Assembly (NCBI GenBank): GCA_050084515.1
Contig: CM114274.1
Span: 42,842,001 to 42,906,000, forward strand
Direction: 5' to 3'
From: Blasia pusilla
Lineage: Eukaryota > Marchantiophyta > Marchantiopsida > Blasiales
DNA: 64,000 nt
The translations under genes were made by a program, and so were the position numbers. Of this stretch, positions 1-12,952 are shown one piece after another. The stretch's first letter is position 1; the number at the start of each line of letters is the position of its first letter. The notes under the pieces were generated by a model, which worked only from the letters and a program-made list of their open reading frames with translations, was not told the DNA's origin and did not search any database.

Positions 1-1
1 G

Positions 2-1910
2 GATGAAAATTTTCTCTCTGTTCGATTTCTTCTCCAAATTGGAACCATCTTTGTATCCAAAGATGTTAGGGTGGATGGTACGGAAGACATAATAGGTGAG
101 ACGGTCCAGCCAATGACTGCAGACCGTAAAGTATGGAATCTCCTACCTCTAGCAAATGGTCAATACAGAGTTTCTGACCCTTTTTGAATTCGTCTGTTTC
201 CCAAGTAGCGGTCAAGAATTTCCTAGTGCTTGAGCTCTCGTTTGCAACTCTACTAGCTCTGCAGATCCGGCTTTGACTCAACTTCACACGCTCGTATCAA
301 TGTTGTTCTTCTGAAGAGATTCCGGATGTTATCAACCTCGGTGGATGCATCGGACACCAACCGGGCCCCTCTGTCCGCCTACTCGTTCCTCTTGCGAATA
401 TCAGGCAATAGTTTGCTTTCGTCTCGGCCTTGAAAATGTTCAAGCACATTCTTGTCGCATTTAGCCGCCGCCCACGCACGATGGTAATTGCATTTTTCAG
501 TTGCCTCCACTTGCTCGCTCTGCTCAAAAGGAAGATGGAGGGCGCTTGAAGGGTATGGATGACGATCGATTGTCATGATGGTGGAGGCTTCAACGGACTA
601 GTGCTTCAATTCCAGATGGTCCTTGGATTGTCTCCCGCCGCCAATGCGTTGGAGCCTTGGAGTGTAGAAGTCCAGCATGCCCGTATCTAGAGCGCAATGG
701 GCGAGTCAATACGTCGCAATTCCCCCCCAAGAATGCAGAAACTCCATACGAGGTCGGTGCCACCATACCGCCGAGAGGCCATCGATGTCCTCATTGTCAG
801 GCATCGCCCTTCTGCGTTGGAGCGTGTCCTGCATACATATTTTTCATTTTCCATGACTTGGGCTCCACGTCAGAGTACACAAAGCTGGCAGTTCATGTTG
901 GCTTCCACACTCATCCTGTGACCGATGCAATTCACAGACACATCAAGGAGGATGTGGCGAAGAAAGTTGCCGAGGTCTACAGAAACTCTCCGGGTTCAAA
1001 GCCCGGAGTGATCAAGCTCACAACGGCATCACAAATTTGTGAACAATTGCTTGGAATCCCTGGACAGGGCGAGATCACGGCGGCTGAGGAGAAACAACTC
1101 TGGGAAAATCTCCCATTTCTCGCTGATCCTGAATGCTTCCGGAATTTGCTGCGTCAAATACGAGTTCTGGATGGAAAGACGGCCGAAATGGATGCCATCG
1201 CCAGAATCAAGGCCAACTCCAAATTTCCATTCATTCAGAGATGGCAGTTCATGGGCCAAGGAGGCGAGGGATCTAGGGCCTATGTCTTAAAAATGTCAAC
1301 CACAGGTGCGTCGAGTGGCCTTGATCTTATAGATCGAATGAGGGAAGGGGAAGATCTTTACGGCAGCTGGGTAAGGTTTGATATTTGCTACAAAGTGCTG
1401 AACGGATGGTTGACGATGGGTGCTCACGTTTATGACCATGTGGAGAAGGGACTCAAAACTATATTTTTCTCTGAAGTAAAGGCAGAAGACAATGGCAGTT
1501 TGAAGATGTGTTGGTTACTCTTATTGGAGGTGGTGAAGGAAAACAAAAGGCCACCCCCGGAAATTTATGGGTTCATGGCAGACAATGCACAACCTGGGTG
1601 GATTGCTATCCAGGAAGTGTTCTGGGGTGGAGAGGTTCAACTAGAGAGGGAAAGGTTGGATGCTTTCCATTGGCAAGAGTCTGTGACCCGGTACACCAAA
1701 TCTTGCATCAAGGAGAATAAGAGGACAGAGCATGTCACTCTACTCCAACGCTGCAAGGACAGCAAAACCTTGAAGCAGGCCATGGAATGCCAGGAAGAAT
1801 TTCATGGGTGGTGGAGGAAGCATGTGATTGAGGGGAAGTACAAAGAGTTGTGCTCTTGGTTGAGTTGGTGGACTGTACGTATGAGACAATGGGGAAACTT
1901 CATGCGGTAG
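2..1910 (+). pseudogene. M1 gene A exon 1: MULE transposase, N-terminal and D-D part
   Basis: Exon 1 of the transposase, entered about 37 codons after the start seen in M4 and M2. A stop at about 187 and frameshifts break the first 570 bases; from 579 to 1907 the frame is open. It holds a Cys/His-rich region (CRSPACPYLERNGRVN, then HRCPHC and a histidine-rich VGFHTHPVTD), like the zinc-binding N-termini of MULE transposases. The catalytic core follows, with the first Asp probably in RFDICYKV and the second in GFMADNAQPGW, then an AFHWQ motif where MULEs have C-x-W-H. The last codon before the GTGAGT donor is TAG where M4 has CAG, so this copy has a nonsense change right at the splice junction. 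Confidence 0.82.
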
Positions 1911-2394
1911 GTGAGTTCACTATTTTGTCTTGTCAAGCTCACGCTGAGAATTGTTTGTAAAGTTGCAGCTCAGATTGAGAAGTGTGGGAACTATAGGGAT
2001 TTCAAACCGAAGAAACCAAGCAAGCTGTCGGATGTGACGGGTTGCCCGAGTGTGCAACCCGACGGAAACCGACGGGTCGCACAGTCATTCATGGGATGCC
2101 TCGGCCTTGCAACCCGTCTGAATCCGACGGGTTGCAGTAGGTGGGTTTAGGGTTGCAACACGTCGGGACTCGACAGGTCGCAGAGTCGTTCATGGGATGC
2201 CTCGTCCTTGCAACCCGTCTGGTTCCGACGGGTTGCAGTAGGTGAGTTTAAGGTTACAACACGTCAAGACCCGACGGGTCGTAGAGTCGTTCATGGAATG
2301 CCTCGGGCCTGCAACCTGTCTGGTTCCGACTGGTAGCTTATTTCTTTGACTCCTGAGTTATTTTCGTTCCCTTCTAACATTGCCGTCGTTGCAG
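1911..2394 (+). repeat. M1 gene A intron with palindrome array
   Basis: A GT-AG intron (donor GTGAGT at 1911, acceptor TTGCAG ending 2394) between the exons carrying the second Asp and the catalytic Glu. About six or seven imperfect palindromes lie between 2026 and 2340, built from GCAACCCGTC arms facing GACGGGTTGC arms and spaced roughly 50 bp apart. The same intron is in the same place in M2, M3, M4 and M5. Confidence 0.8.
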
Positions 2395-3895
2395 GGATTG
2401 AACGTTCATGAAAATGCCCTCTGTTCCAACACAAGTGGAGCAGAAAGTGTTCATTCCTCCTAGAGGTCGTCACAAGCATGCCAACAAATTTCACTTGTGG
2501 AGGCATGCCAACAAGACCAGGCAAGAGCAATGCTACAGTCTGCAGCATCCCATATCTCCCTCACAAAAGGCATAACAAAAGGAAAGGGGTTGTCGATCTA
2601 CGAGCTCTATGTCAGGGCGGCTGTGAGATCTGGTGATGAAAAAATGTATGTGGAAGCCTTCAACCGGTGCGTAGCTGGAACTCCCCTCGAGCAAGACGAA
2701 CACATTGGTGGGGATATTCATGGGCGGGTTTCAAGACGTCCCATACAGATGGTGGTAGAGCAGTCCAAGCGAGACTTGTGGAGACCATATAAGTATCTTG
2801 ACTTCAGGCAGGTGAAGAGGCAGCATCGAGGAACGAATCCGGTGATTGATTTGGATGAGGAAATTACGCCGCCCAAGTATTCGGGGACCCCAGCCCGTCC
2901 CAAATCCGTGATGGAGTTACTTCTCCAAAATCAATGAATGTTTTATTTCAAAAGCCCTCCGTTGTTGGAAGTTCTCAACATCTTGTCACTGGGGTGGTTC
3001 AACAATATGGGATTCCGGTAATGGAGGTGGATTGCAACCTAAAACGGTGGCATATATCTCGGAGCAACCCAGGACGTGGACCCTGCGGGCAGGCGGGATC
3101 TCGATGGCATTAGGAGAGCATCGGCACTTTCCTAAATAAGAATACATAAGGATGGGCGACCCTTTGCACGGGTTTTGGGGACTCAAAACCTTTGATCGTT
3201 TCACGAGGACCGGGGATCAATTGAAGTACTTCTTCTGCCCAAATGAATCTTGTGCTTTCCGGAAGTCTTATCCGGCTGCCATTGGAGCTCCCAGGAATAC
3301 CCCCACGATTTGGCCCATCGCCGCAGGTACGAACTGCACTCAAGACGAAGTGGACAATCTTACAAGTTCCGGTTTCAGACTCGTAGACGGGGGAAGTTCA
3401 GAGCATGTTCGCATTACACAGACCTTCGCATTTCGTATTCAACCCAAGATTGATGTCAACATGTACCCGGAGAAGATGGATGATCTCAATCCATTATTTC
3501 TGTTTGAGTCTAGAAATGGGGTGAAGAGAAACATAATGTTTAGGCCAACGGTGGAGAGAGCAAAGCGAATTACGTCAGCTCGGGAGGCAAAAATGGAGAT
3601 CATCGCCATGAAAGATGTCTTGAGTGGCAATGGAATAGGAAGGATGTACTGGGTCAGGAACAACACTGTAAATTCAAGTGTCACATGGGTGTATGTGGTG
3701 CACATCTGTTGCTTTCCCACATGTTCATGTGATGACTTTGTACAAAGAGAGACAAGTGGCAAAAGGTATTTCCCTTGTAAGCACATGTACTATGTGTTGC
3801 TGGTAGTTTTAAAAGAGTCGGAGGTAGGAGTAGGAATCCACCAACCAATTCTGTCCCTCAAAGAAGTGCGAAGTATTTTAAACAAACCACTTTGA
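2395..3895 (+). pseudogene. M1 gene A exon 2: catalytic Glu and SWIM zinc finger
   Basis: This exon joins in phase to exon 1. It opens with NTSGAESVHSS, which fits the third catalytic residue (Glu) of MULE transposases, here followed by a stop. An open stretch (2497-2937) of unknown fold follows. After another stop and frameshifts, an intact 247-codon stretch (3152-3895) ends in a SWIM zinc finger: CSCDDF, sixteen residues between the second and third Cys, then CKH. SWIM fingers are typical C-terminal parts of MULE transposases. A second motif, FFCPNESCAF, may also bind metal. The stop at 3893-3895 is shared by the other copies. The gene is dead in this copy. Confidence 0.82.
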
Positions 3896-4299
3896 GGATG
3901 CAAAATGAGGTTTTAGATTGTACTTTTATTTTTCCTAAACCTTCACTTTGAGCTTGAACTCTATTCAGCCCGGGGCAAATGATAGATTTTTTCCACACCT
4001 TGGATGGAAAAAGTGATTGGTTCCACACTTATGATTCCACTGATTTTTCAGTTTTGTATATTTTGCGCAATTTGCAACCGGTCGAACTCAGATGGGTTGC
4101 CAAAATATGGAAGAGAAAAAAAAAAACTGTGGGACTGCTTAATAATTGAGCAAAAAAGTGCAAACAAATTCACACAAAAAGTTTCCTCTCTTCAACCCAA
4201 CGGAAACTCTCTTCAAAAAAATTTATCTATTTCGGTTGAAGGTAGTTTCCTCTCTCCTCTCTCCTCTCTTCCTCTCTTCCTCTCCTCTTACCGCACCTC
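3896..4299 (+). repeat. M1 3' flank of gene A and terminal inverted repeat
   Basis: Non-coding end of M1. About 330 bp is shared by all copies (landmarks: GGATGGAAAAAGTGATTGG and a palindrome remnant near 4075-4100). It then runs into a CT-rich terminal repeat of roughly 60-80 bp (CTCTCCTCTCTTCCTCTC type) ending ACCGCACCTC. The other terminus of the family carries a related GA-rich repeat, so the inverted repeats are imperfect and simple-sequence-like. Confidence 0.75.
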
Positions 4300-5290
4300 A
4301 CCTTAATGCCATAGCGGCAATCTGTTGCTGCAATTGTTGTATATGAGCAGCCATCCCAGCCAAGGTTGCAAATGGAGAAAGTCTGTGTCCGTAGACTTAT
4401 GTTCATGCGGGCCTGCCACTTGCACCCAAGCCCGCATCCAACCGTACACCGCTCGCCTGTAGCCCGCACCCGTTGTATGGGCCCGCAGCCCGGCCTAGGG
4501 TGGGCTCAATGCGGGCCTTGAGTTGGCCTTGCAGGCCCTAGGTGTGGGCTCAAGGCTTGCCATGAGCCTGCATGCAGGCCTCAAGCTTGTGCCCAGCCTG
4601 CCGTGCAAGGTCGATGCGGGCTTCCACCTCACCTTGTAGACCTTGGCCCAGGGCTTGCAAAAATTGGTCTGTTGCACCAAGATATGGTCTGAGGGAGCAA
4701 CATTTGGTCGAGCAGACCAATTTTTACGCGTTTGTGCGGCCCACATGGCGGGGACTTGATACGGGCTTTGAGCCTACATTGCATGCCCTAGATGCAGGCT
4801 CAAGGCAAGCCTCGAGCCCGCGCCTGCCCGCATGGAGCCGGCGCCCAACCAACCCCTCAGCTTGCGCCTACCCGCCTCGAGCCCGCGCTTGTCTGCCCTA
4901 GCCCGCATCCACCCGCACCTGCCCGCCATGAGCCCAAGCCCCCACCTGGTGGCCCTAGCCCATGCCCAAAGCCTTGAGCTCACGCCTGCCCACCCTAGCC
5001 CGCGTGTAGCCCATGCCTGTCCGCCCTAGCCCATGCCCAACCCACCCTAAGCCTGTGCATGTCCGCGCCTGCCCGCCTTGAGCCCGTGCCTACATGTCCT
5101 AGCCCACTCATGCTTGCCTTGAGCCCGCATCTACCCAACCTGAGCCCGCGCCTACCCGCCTTAACCCAAACCCAACCCGTCCTAGCCCGCGCCTGCCCGC
5201 CCCCAACACACCATGTGGGCCACACAACGGGTGTGGGGCTCTATCGGCCTCAATGAAGGTAGCGGGCTCAGAGGTGGGCTCGGGTGCAAA
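4300..5290. repeat. GC-rich minisatellite-like tract
   Basis: From about 4380 to 5220 the DNA is a degenerate tandem of short units such as AGCCCGCGCCTGCCCGCC and CCTTGAGCCCG. Both strands show many open frames, but they encode only Gly/Arg/Ala/Pro-rich repeats and have no recognisable domain. It lies between the M1 end and a reverse gypsy gag remnant and may have expanded inside that element. Confidence 0.6.
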
Positions 5291-6540
5291 CAAGTCTATC
5301 CCATGGACAAACTTGTTTGTTTTTGTGCAACCTTGATCCCAGCCTCATGCCTGGCGTCTCCCTTGATGTGTCTAGGTGGTGGACATCTACCTCCTCCATG
5401 GGCAAATCCACCACCCTCTCGGGCAAATCCAACTCCTCGTCCCCCAACGGGACCCATTGGAGCACAGCCTTTGGGCCCACCTAGACCAGCAACTTGTTTG
5501 GGTGCCCTCTCTGGCCCTCGATTCGAGCGTAACTCAGGGTGAAGGCTAAAACATTTGGCGCATATATGACCATATTATTGACAATGATCACATTGGTAGA
5601 CTCTTAATGTGGGCCAATCTCCTCCTCCATGTTGAGACACGCGCCCACTACCATGAGGGGTGCAATGATAGGCTCCACCACAACCCAAAAAATAATCTCT
5701 CGCGAGTGTTGTTGCATCGCATATGATGGCATAGGTCTTTATGGCACAAACTCCCAATATCCTCTTTAAGCTTGGGATCCACTCTCTTCAGCCATGTTGC
5801 ACTAAACACACTCCAGGGTCTCAAAAACATCTCTCAACATAGGTGAGGTGCGCATAAGACTTTCCCCATCCTTCACCCATTCCCGCAGGTCTCGGTCCAG
5901 CATCACGTACCATGCCTACATAGGTTGGGACTCTATCACCCTCTTAGTAATACTGATCAAACAATGCAAGCGAGTGAAGGCCTCCCACAAACTCTCACCT
6001 TTGTGCATCTGGAAGTCGTGGATGCTCTAAAACTTCTCAGTTTGTAACCCCCCTAGTAGTTTGTCCGCAACTCCGCAAAGAACTCAACTGCGGGGTTGAA
6101 CCTAGCACAAACCCGACTAAATGATGCAAGTGCTCCAGTTTGACTCATCCCTCCTAACACATCAATGGTGGAAGAGGAATTAGCCTCTCCTAACTCCTCC
6201 TCCTTGTCTAGAAACAGCTCAATCCATAATATATAGTGTGGATCATAGTAGAGTCTCCATGCCTTAATCTCATGGGCATATCTCTAAGAGAACTCATGGT
6301 AATCGTCCATGGGCGCCCCCTCTAAATATTGGAACATTCCGTTCCGTGTTGTTAATAGGTTAATTGAACTCTCTAGAGTTCCTAGCCCATTGTGGGTCAC
6401 ACCAATTCCTAAACTCCACGATGAAGCCATGTAACTCTATGGTATCCACAACATCCAAAAACCTACGTGATCCTCTATATTGACCGTCCATCTCGTACTC
6501 CTATGCGGCACGACCACTCATAGTGTGTCGTTATGTGCTC
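5290..6540 (-). pseudogene. Ty3/gypsy gag remnant (G2)
   Basis: Read on the minus strand, broken frames give a gag nucleocapsid: a helix-rich stretch (SLWEAFTRLHCLISIT, around 5925-6010) matching GKNLREAYTRMRRLISVT of gypsy G1, and a CCHC knuckle (CDHCQ, GHICAKC, near 5550-5592) followed by LHPELR, as in G1 (CDHCGRPGHPRERC, LHPELK). Several stops interrupt it. It is a decayed member of the G1 family or a close relative. No pol domains are visible beside it. Confidence 0.65.
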
Positions 6541-6596
6541 ACAAACTCTTTGTCCTCCCCCTCGTTTGAAGACAATAGAGAAGGAGGTCGAGGCAG

Positions 6597-8425
<1,829 letters not shown>

Positions 8426-8850
8426 TATGAGAATACAAAAAGTGACAAAATCACTTAAATACATTACACAACTTGGAGAAAAAAGTGGTCTAGTCCGTCC
8501 GTGCGCTCCCAAAAGAGCTTCGATGGAATTTGAACATGGAGAAAACTCGATATACAAGAATGCGCTACCGTTGCGGCTCCCGACTACTTCACTAGTCGGA
8601 AAACTAGGGGTTTTTAACCTATTTTTCTTCATTTCTATTAATAGAATTTTTTTGCCGGGGCTGCACTTCTCGACCTTTGCAACGCATCAGGGTTAGATAA
8701 TTCCAGTAACGCTAATCCATAAACCATCTACCTCATATTACTATGACTCCTTCGACATCTAAGTCGGAACCATCAATCTAGGCTTGTCCTCGTACGAAGG
8801 GGCCGATCAGATTAATGGTGCTCAGAGAAGTGGATGTTGAGAATCCAACA
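8426..8850 (-). mobile_element. Solo LTR of the copia-1 family
   Basis: The minus strand reads TGTTGGATTCTCAACATCCAC at its start and ends ATTCTCATA. It matches the copia-1 3' LTR at 55960 and the solo LTR at 52291 throughout. The flanks TCCTC (8421-8425) and TCCAC (8851-8855) differ at one base and fit a 5-bp target duplication. No internal retroelement sequence is attached, so it is a recombination product. Confidence 0.8.
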
Positions 8851-9240
8851 TCCACACACTAGAATACTCAATTCCCCGTTGAAATATCTTCTTGAGTGGA
8901 ATAGAAATAGTATTCTTTAGAAAATTACATCATGATGAGGAAGAAAGAACCTCAAAGAGTCTGTAGCCCTCATATGGCTCTCCATACTCTCAAAACTCAA
9001 TCCGTCTTGGCAATTGGTTACTCTCTTTTCATAGATTTCATACATCTTCCTCATAGCACATTATTTCTCTCTCATGAATCCAGAATTATTCACGTCTCAT
9101 ATTATGTAGATCCAATCGAATGCAGACTAACATGACCACACTTCATAATGGAGAAGTGGAATAATTTCTATTGCATCAAAGAAACATGGGGTATCGTGAC
9201 ATTCATAACCAAACAGATGCCAAGTTGAACATCATAACTT
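8851..9240 (+). other. Fragment resembling LTR-B
   Basis: Around 8950-9060 the sequence resembles the middle of the 1.16-kb solo LTR at 50956 (shared landmarks AACCTCA, CAATCCGTC, GGTTACTCTCT, AGATTTCATACA). The match is patchy and the ends cannot be placed. The solo copia LTR at 8426 appears inserted next to or within this fragment. Confidence 0.4.
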
Positions 9241-10613
9241 TAGTGGGCTCACGCTAGGATGGTTGCGTTTTGGAGAGGTCTCTTGGAAGAGTACCAAGAG
9301 ACGAAACGCGCAAATAGAGTTAGTACGTTTCATGCATTTATGGTTGCGACTAGGAAAATTGGACCAAACATGAACCAAGACTTAAGAGGAGTCGAGTGTA
9401 GGAAGGTTGGTTGCCAAAGAGGTGAGAACCATGTTTGGAATGCAACTAGCATTTTGGGTTTTAACTATGTTTTGGACCATAACTTTTAGTCCCAAGATGC
9501 GTTTTAGATAAATAAGATGGCATTGGAGAGCTTATACAAATCCAATTCCTACGCATCAAAGATCTCTACAAACAAGTAGAGACTGAGATAATGGCTGAAA
9601 ACAACTATATAGGAAATTGGATTGAGGGCCAAAAAGAGGGGCATGATTGTCTTTTCCCCAAAGTTAGGGGGAGGATAGGGATCCCCAGAAGTACTAATAG
9701 GGGGGAGTGTCTGCAAGTATGCTTGGGACCAAAACCCCACTTTGGGATGCTACGGCCCGGCTCAAGGGCATGAAATGGAGCAGGAGTTTGGTGTTGGGAC
9801 TTAGAGCCCAAACCTAGTCTAAGAAAATGGCCTTCAAATGCCACACTTGGATTCCAACTTGCGACTCATTTTAGTGAGTCTTGGTTAGGGACTCATTCGA
9901 GATCCATTTGATACTTGGGACTGCCAGGCATGCAAACGCCGTTTGAGATCCTTAGACTAACTTGAAAGTCTATCCCAAGTCTTGAGAGGTAGACTTGCCG
10001 GTGTTGTGAAGCGAGAAACTAGGAAGGTTGAGCTTGATAAGAGGCTGAGTTAAGATCTCGGTGAGTTGGAGCGCTGATTGACCTAGACTTGACTAACGTG
10101 AGTGCGTGTTTGGGTGCAAATTAGCAGTCAGAGCATGTCCTACTTAACACACATTTCTGCAATACTAAAGAATGACGTTCAAGGAGAGAAGCCGCACGAC
10201 ATAGAGACTTTGAAAGATTACAAGCTTAAGACTCTACTCTCTCCTAAGCTCAGATCATTCTAACATCATATCCATACTCTCACCAAAATGGTTGTTCTTC
10301 CTCCTCTAAGGTCTTCTTAAATACTTCTCAACATGATCATTTCTTGGGATATAGAACATTTCTTCCCTCCAAGATGTTTCTTCAAATCTTTCTAATTAAT
10401 TGCAATGGTTTATCTTGGTTCTATTTTGATCCCGAAAAATCCAATAATTGAAGAATTTTATATTTTCCTATCCTAACTATCTCTTACTATTTAAACAATC
10501 TTGGAGTTTTTTAGTCTTGCTTACAAAGATCTTTACTCTTTGTCAAAGATGTTTCTTCTTTCCAACTTAGTCTTCTTCAAGATGGTCTTCTTATTCTTCC
10601 TTTTCCTTGTCTT
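9241..10613. other. Unassigned non-coding DNA with a possible LTR start
   Basis: No protein domain recognised. At 9693-9707 a purine tract (TAATAGGGGGGAG) precedes TGTCTGCAAG at 9708, which resembles a polypurine tract followed by a 3' LTR. I could not find a matching second copy in the window, so this remains a guess. Confidence 0.3.
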
Positions 10614-10622
10614 CCCAAAGTC
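10614..10622. repeat. M2 target site duplication (left)
   Basis: CCCAAAGTC here is repeated at 23034-23042 directly outside the other end of M2. Nine base pairs is the usual MULE duplication length. Confidence 0.88.
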
Positions 10623-11017
10623 GAGGTGCGGTAAGAGGAGAGGAAGAGAGGAAGAGAGGAGAGAGGAAACTACCTTCAACCGAAATAGATATTTTTTTTT
10701 AAAGAGAGTTTCCGTTGGGTTGAAGAGAGGAAACTTTTTGTGTGAATTTTTTTGCACTTTTTTGTTCATTTATTAGCAGTCCCACAATTTTTTTTTCCTC
10801 TTCCATATTTTGGCAACCCCTCTGAGTCCGACGAGTTGCAAATCGCACAAAATTTAGAAAACTGAAAAATCAGTGGAATCATAAGTGTGGAACCAATCAC
10901 TTTTTCCATCCAAGGTGTGGAAAAAATCTATCATTTGCCCCGGGCTGAATAGAGTTCAAGCTCAAAGTGAAGGTTGAGGAAAAATAAAAGTACAATCTAA
11001 AACCTCATTTTGCATCC

Positions 11018-12515
11018 TCAAATTGGTTTTTTAAAAATACTTCGCACTTCTTTGAGGGACAGAATTGGTTGGTGGATTCCTACTCCTACCTCCGACTCTC
11101 TTAAAACTACCAGCAACACATAGTACATGTGCTTACAAGGGAAATACCTTTTGCCACTTGTCTCTCTTTGGACAAAGTCATCACATGAACATGTGGGAAA
11201 GCAACAGATGTGCACCACATACACCCCTCTGACACTTGAATTTATAGTGTTGTTCCTGACCCAATACATCCTTCCTATTCTATTGCCACTCAAGACATCT
11301 TTCGTGGCGATGATCTCCATTTTGGCCTCCCGAGCTGATGCAATTCGCTTTGCTCTCTCCACCGTTAGCCTACACATTATGTTTCTCTTCACCCCATTTC
11401 TAGACTCAAACCGAAATAATGGATTGAGATCATCCCCCTTCTCCGGGTACATGTTGACATCAATCTTGGGTTGAATACGAAATGCAAAGGTTTGTGTAAT
11501 GCGAACATGCTCCAAACTTCCCCCGTCTACGAGTCTGAAACCGGCACTTGTAAGATTGTCCACTTCGTCTTGAGTGCAGTTCGTACCTACGGCGATGGGC
11601 CAAATCGTGGGGTATTCGGGAGCTCAATGGCGGCGGATAAGACTTCCAGAAAGCGCAAGATTCATTTGGGCAGAAGAAGTACTTCAATTGATCCCCGGTC
11701 CTCGTGAAACGATCAAAGGTTTTGAGTCCCCAAAACCCAGGCAGTGGTCGTCTAGTCCTTGTACAGTTCTTATTTAGGAAAGTGCCGCATGCTCTCCTAA
11801 TGCCATCAGATCCCGCCCTGCAGGTGGGTCCACGTCCTGGGTTGCTCCGAGATATATGCCACCGTTTTAGATTGCAATCCACCTCCATTACCGGAATCCC
11901 ATATTGTTGAACCACCCTAGTGACAGGATGTTGCGAACTTCCACCAACGGAGGGCTTTTGAAATAAGACATTCAATGATCTTGGAGAAGGGTCTCCATCA
12001 TGGATTTGGGATGGGTCCGGGGTCCCTGAATACCTGGGCGGCGTAATTTCCTCATCCAAATCAATCACCGGATTCGTTCCTCGATGCTGCCTCTTCACCT
12101 GCCTGAAGTCAAGATACTTATCTGGTCTCCACGAGTCTCGCTCGGACTGCTCTACCACCATCTGTATGGGACGTCTTGAAACCCGCCCACAAATATCCCC
12201 GACTATGTGCACGTCTTACTTGGGTGGAGTTCCAGCTACGCACCGGTTGAAGGCTTCCACATACATTTTTTCATCACTAGATCTCACAGCCGCCCTGACA
12301 TAGAGCTCGTAGATCGACGGCCCCTTTCCTTTTGTTATGCCTTTTGTGAGGAAGATATGGGATGCTGCAGACTGTAGCATTGCTCTTGCCTGGTCTTGTT
12401 GGCATGCCTCCATAAGTGAAATTCGTTGGCATGCTTGTGACGACCTCTAGGAGGAATGAACACTTTCTGCTCCACTTGTGTTGGGGCAGAGGGCATTTTC
12501 ATGAACCTTCAATCC
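11018..12515 (-). pseudogene. M2 gene A exon 2: catalytic Glu region and SWIM finger
   Basis: Same exon as in M1. Three overlapping minus-strand frames (12216-12413, 11460-12212, 11018-11563) show it is shifted at least twice. The middle one runs uninterrupted across the point where M1 and M4 have a stop after LLLQNQ, so the ancestral exon was one continuous frame of about 500 codons. The last 181 codons contain the intact SWIM finger (CSCDDF ... FPCKH). The acceptor lies at 12516 on the minus strand. Confidence 0.82.
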
Positions 12516-12952
12516 CTGCAACGACGGCAATGTTAGAAGGGAACGAAAATAACTCATGAGTCAAAGAAATAAGCGACCTGTCGGAATGGGTTGCAGGCCC
12601 GAGGCATCCCATGAACGACTCTGCGACCCGTCGGGTTGTAACCTTAAACCCACCTACTGCAAACTGTCGGAACCAGACGGGTTGCAAGGCCGAGGCATCC
12701 CATGAACGACTTTGTGACCCGTCGGGTCCCGACGGGTTGCACACTCGTGGGTGCACACTCGGGTTGCACCAAAAATCTGGATGCAACCCGTCGGTTTCCA
12801 TCGGGTTGCACACTCGGGAAACCCGTCGCATCCGACAGCTTGCTTGGTTTCTTGGGTTTGAAATCCATATAGTTCCCACGCTTCTCACCCTGAGCTACAA
12901 CTTTACAAAAAATTCTCAGTGTGAGCTTGACAAGACAAAATAGTGAACTCAC
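12516..12952 (-). repeat. M2 gene A intron with palindrome array
   Basis: Intron of 437 bp bounded by GTGAGT (donor, complement at 12947-12952) and GCAG (acceptor). About five or six copies of the ACCCGTCGG / CCGACGGGTTGC motif lie between 12577 and 12845, some reduced to half sites. Confidence 0.78.

Larger units (their letters stand above)
1..4299 (+). mobile_element. MULE copy M1, gene-A half, cut by window start
   Basis: The right-hand part of a Mutator-like element. It ends at 4299 with ACCGCACCTC, the complement of the GAGGTGCGGT terminus seen on M2, M3 and M5. The adjoining GA/CT-rich inverted repeat and the 3' flank of gene A match the other copies closely. The 9 bp after the end (ACCTTAATG) should be one target duplication; its partner lies outside the window. 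Gene A runs toward this terminus, as in every copy. Any gene B of M1 would lie left of position 1. Confidence 0.85.

Noticed and set aside
3439-3786. 115-codon minus-strand ORF, also found opposite M2, M3, M4 and M5 exon 2
   Set aside because: It is the shadow of the SWIM exon; its recurrence simply follows the conserved sense frame.
4572-5293. Dense GC-rich ORFs on both strands
   Set aside because: Low-complexity minisatellite translation with no domain or conservation.
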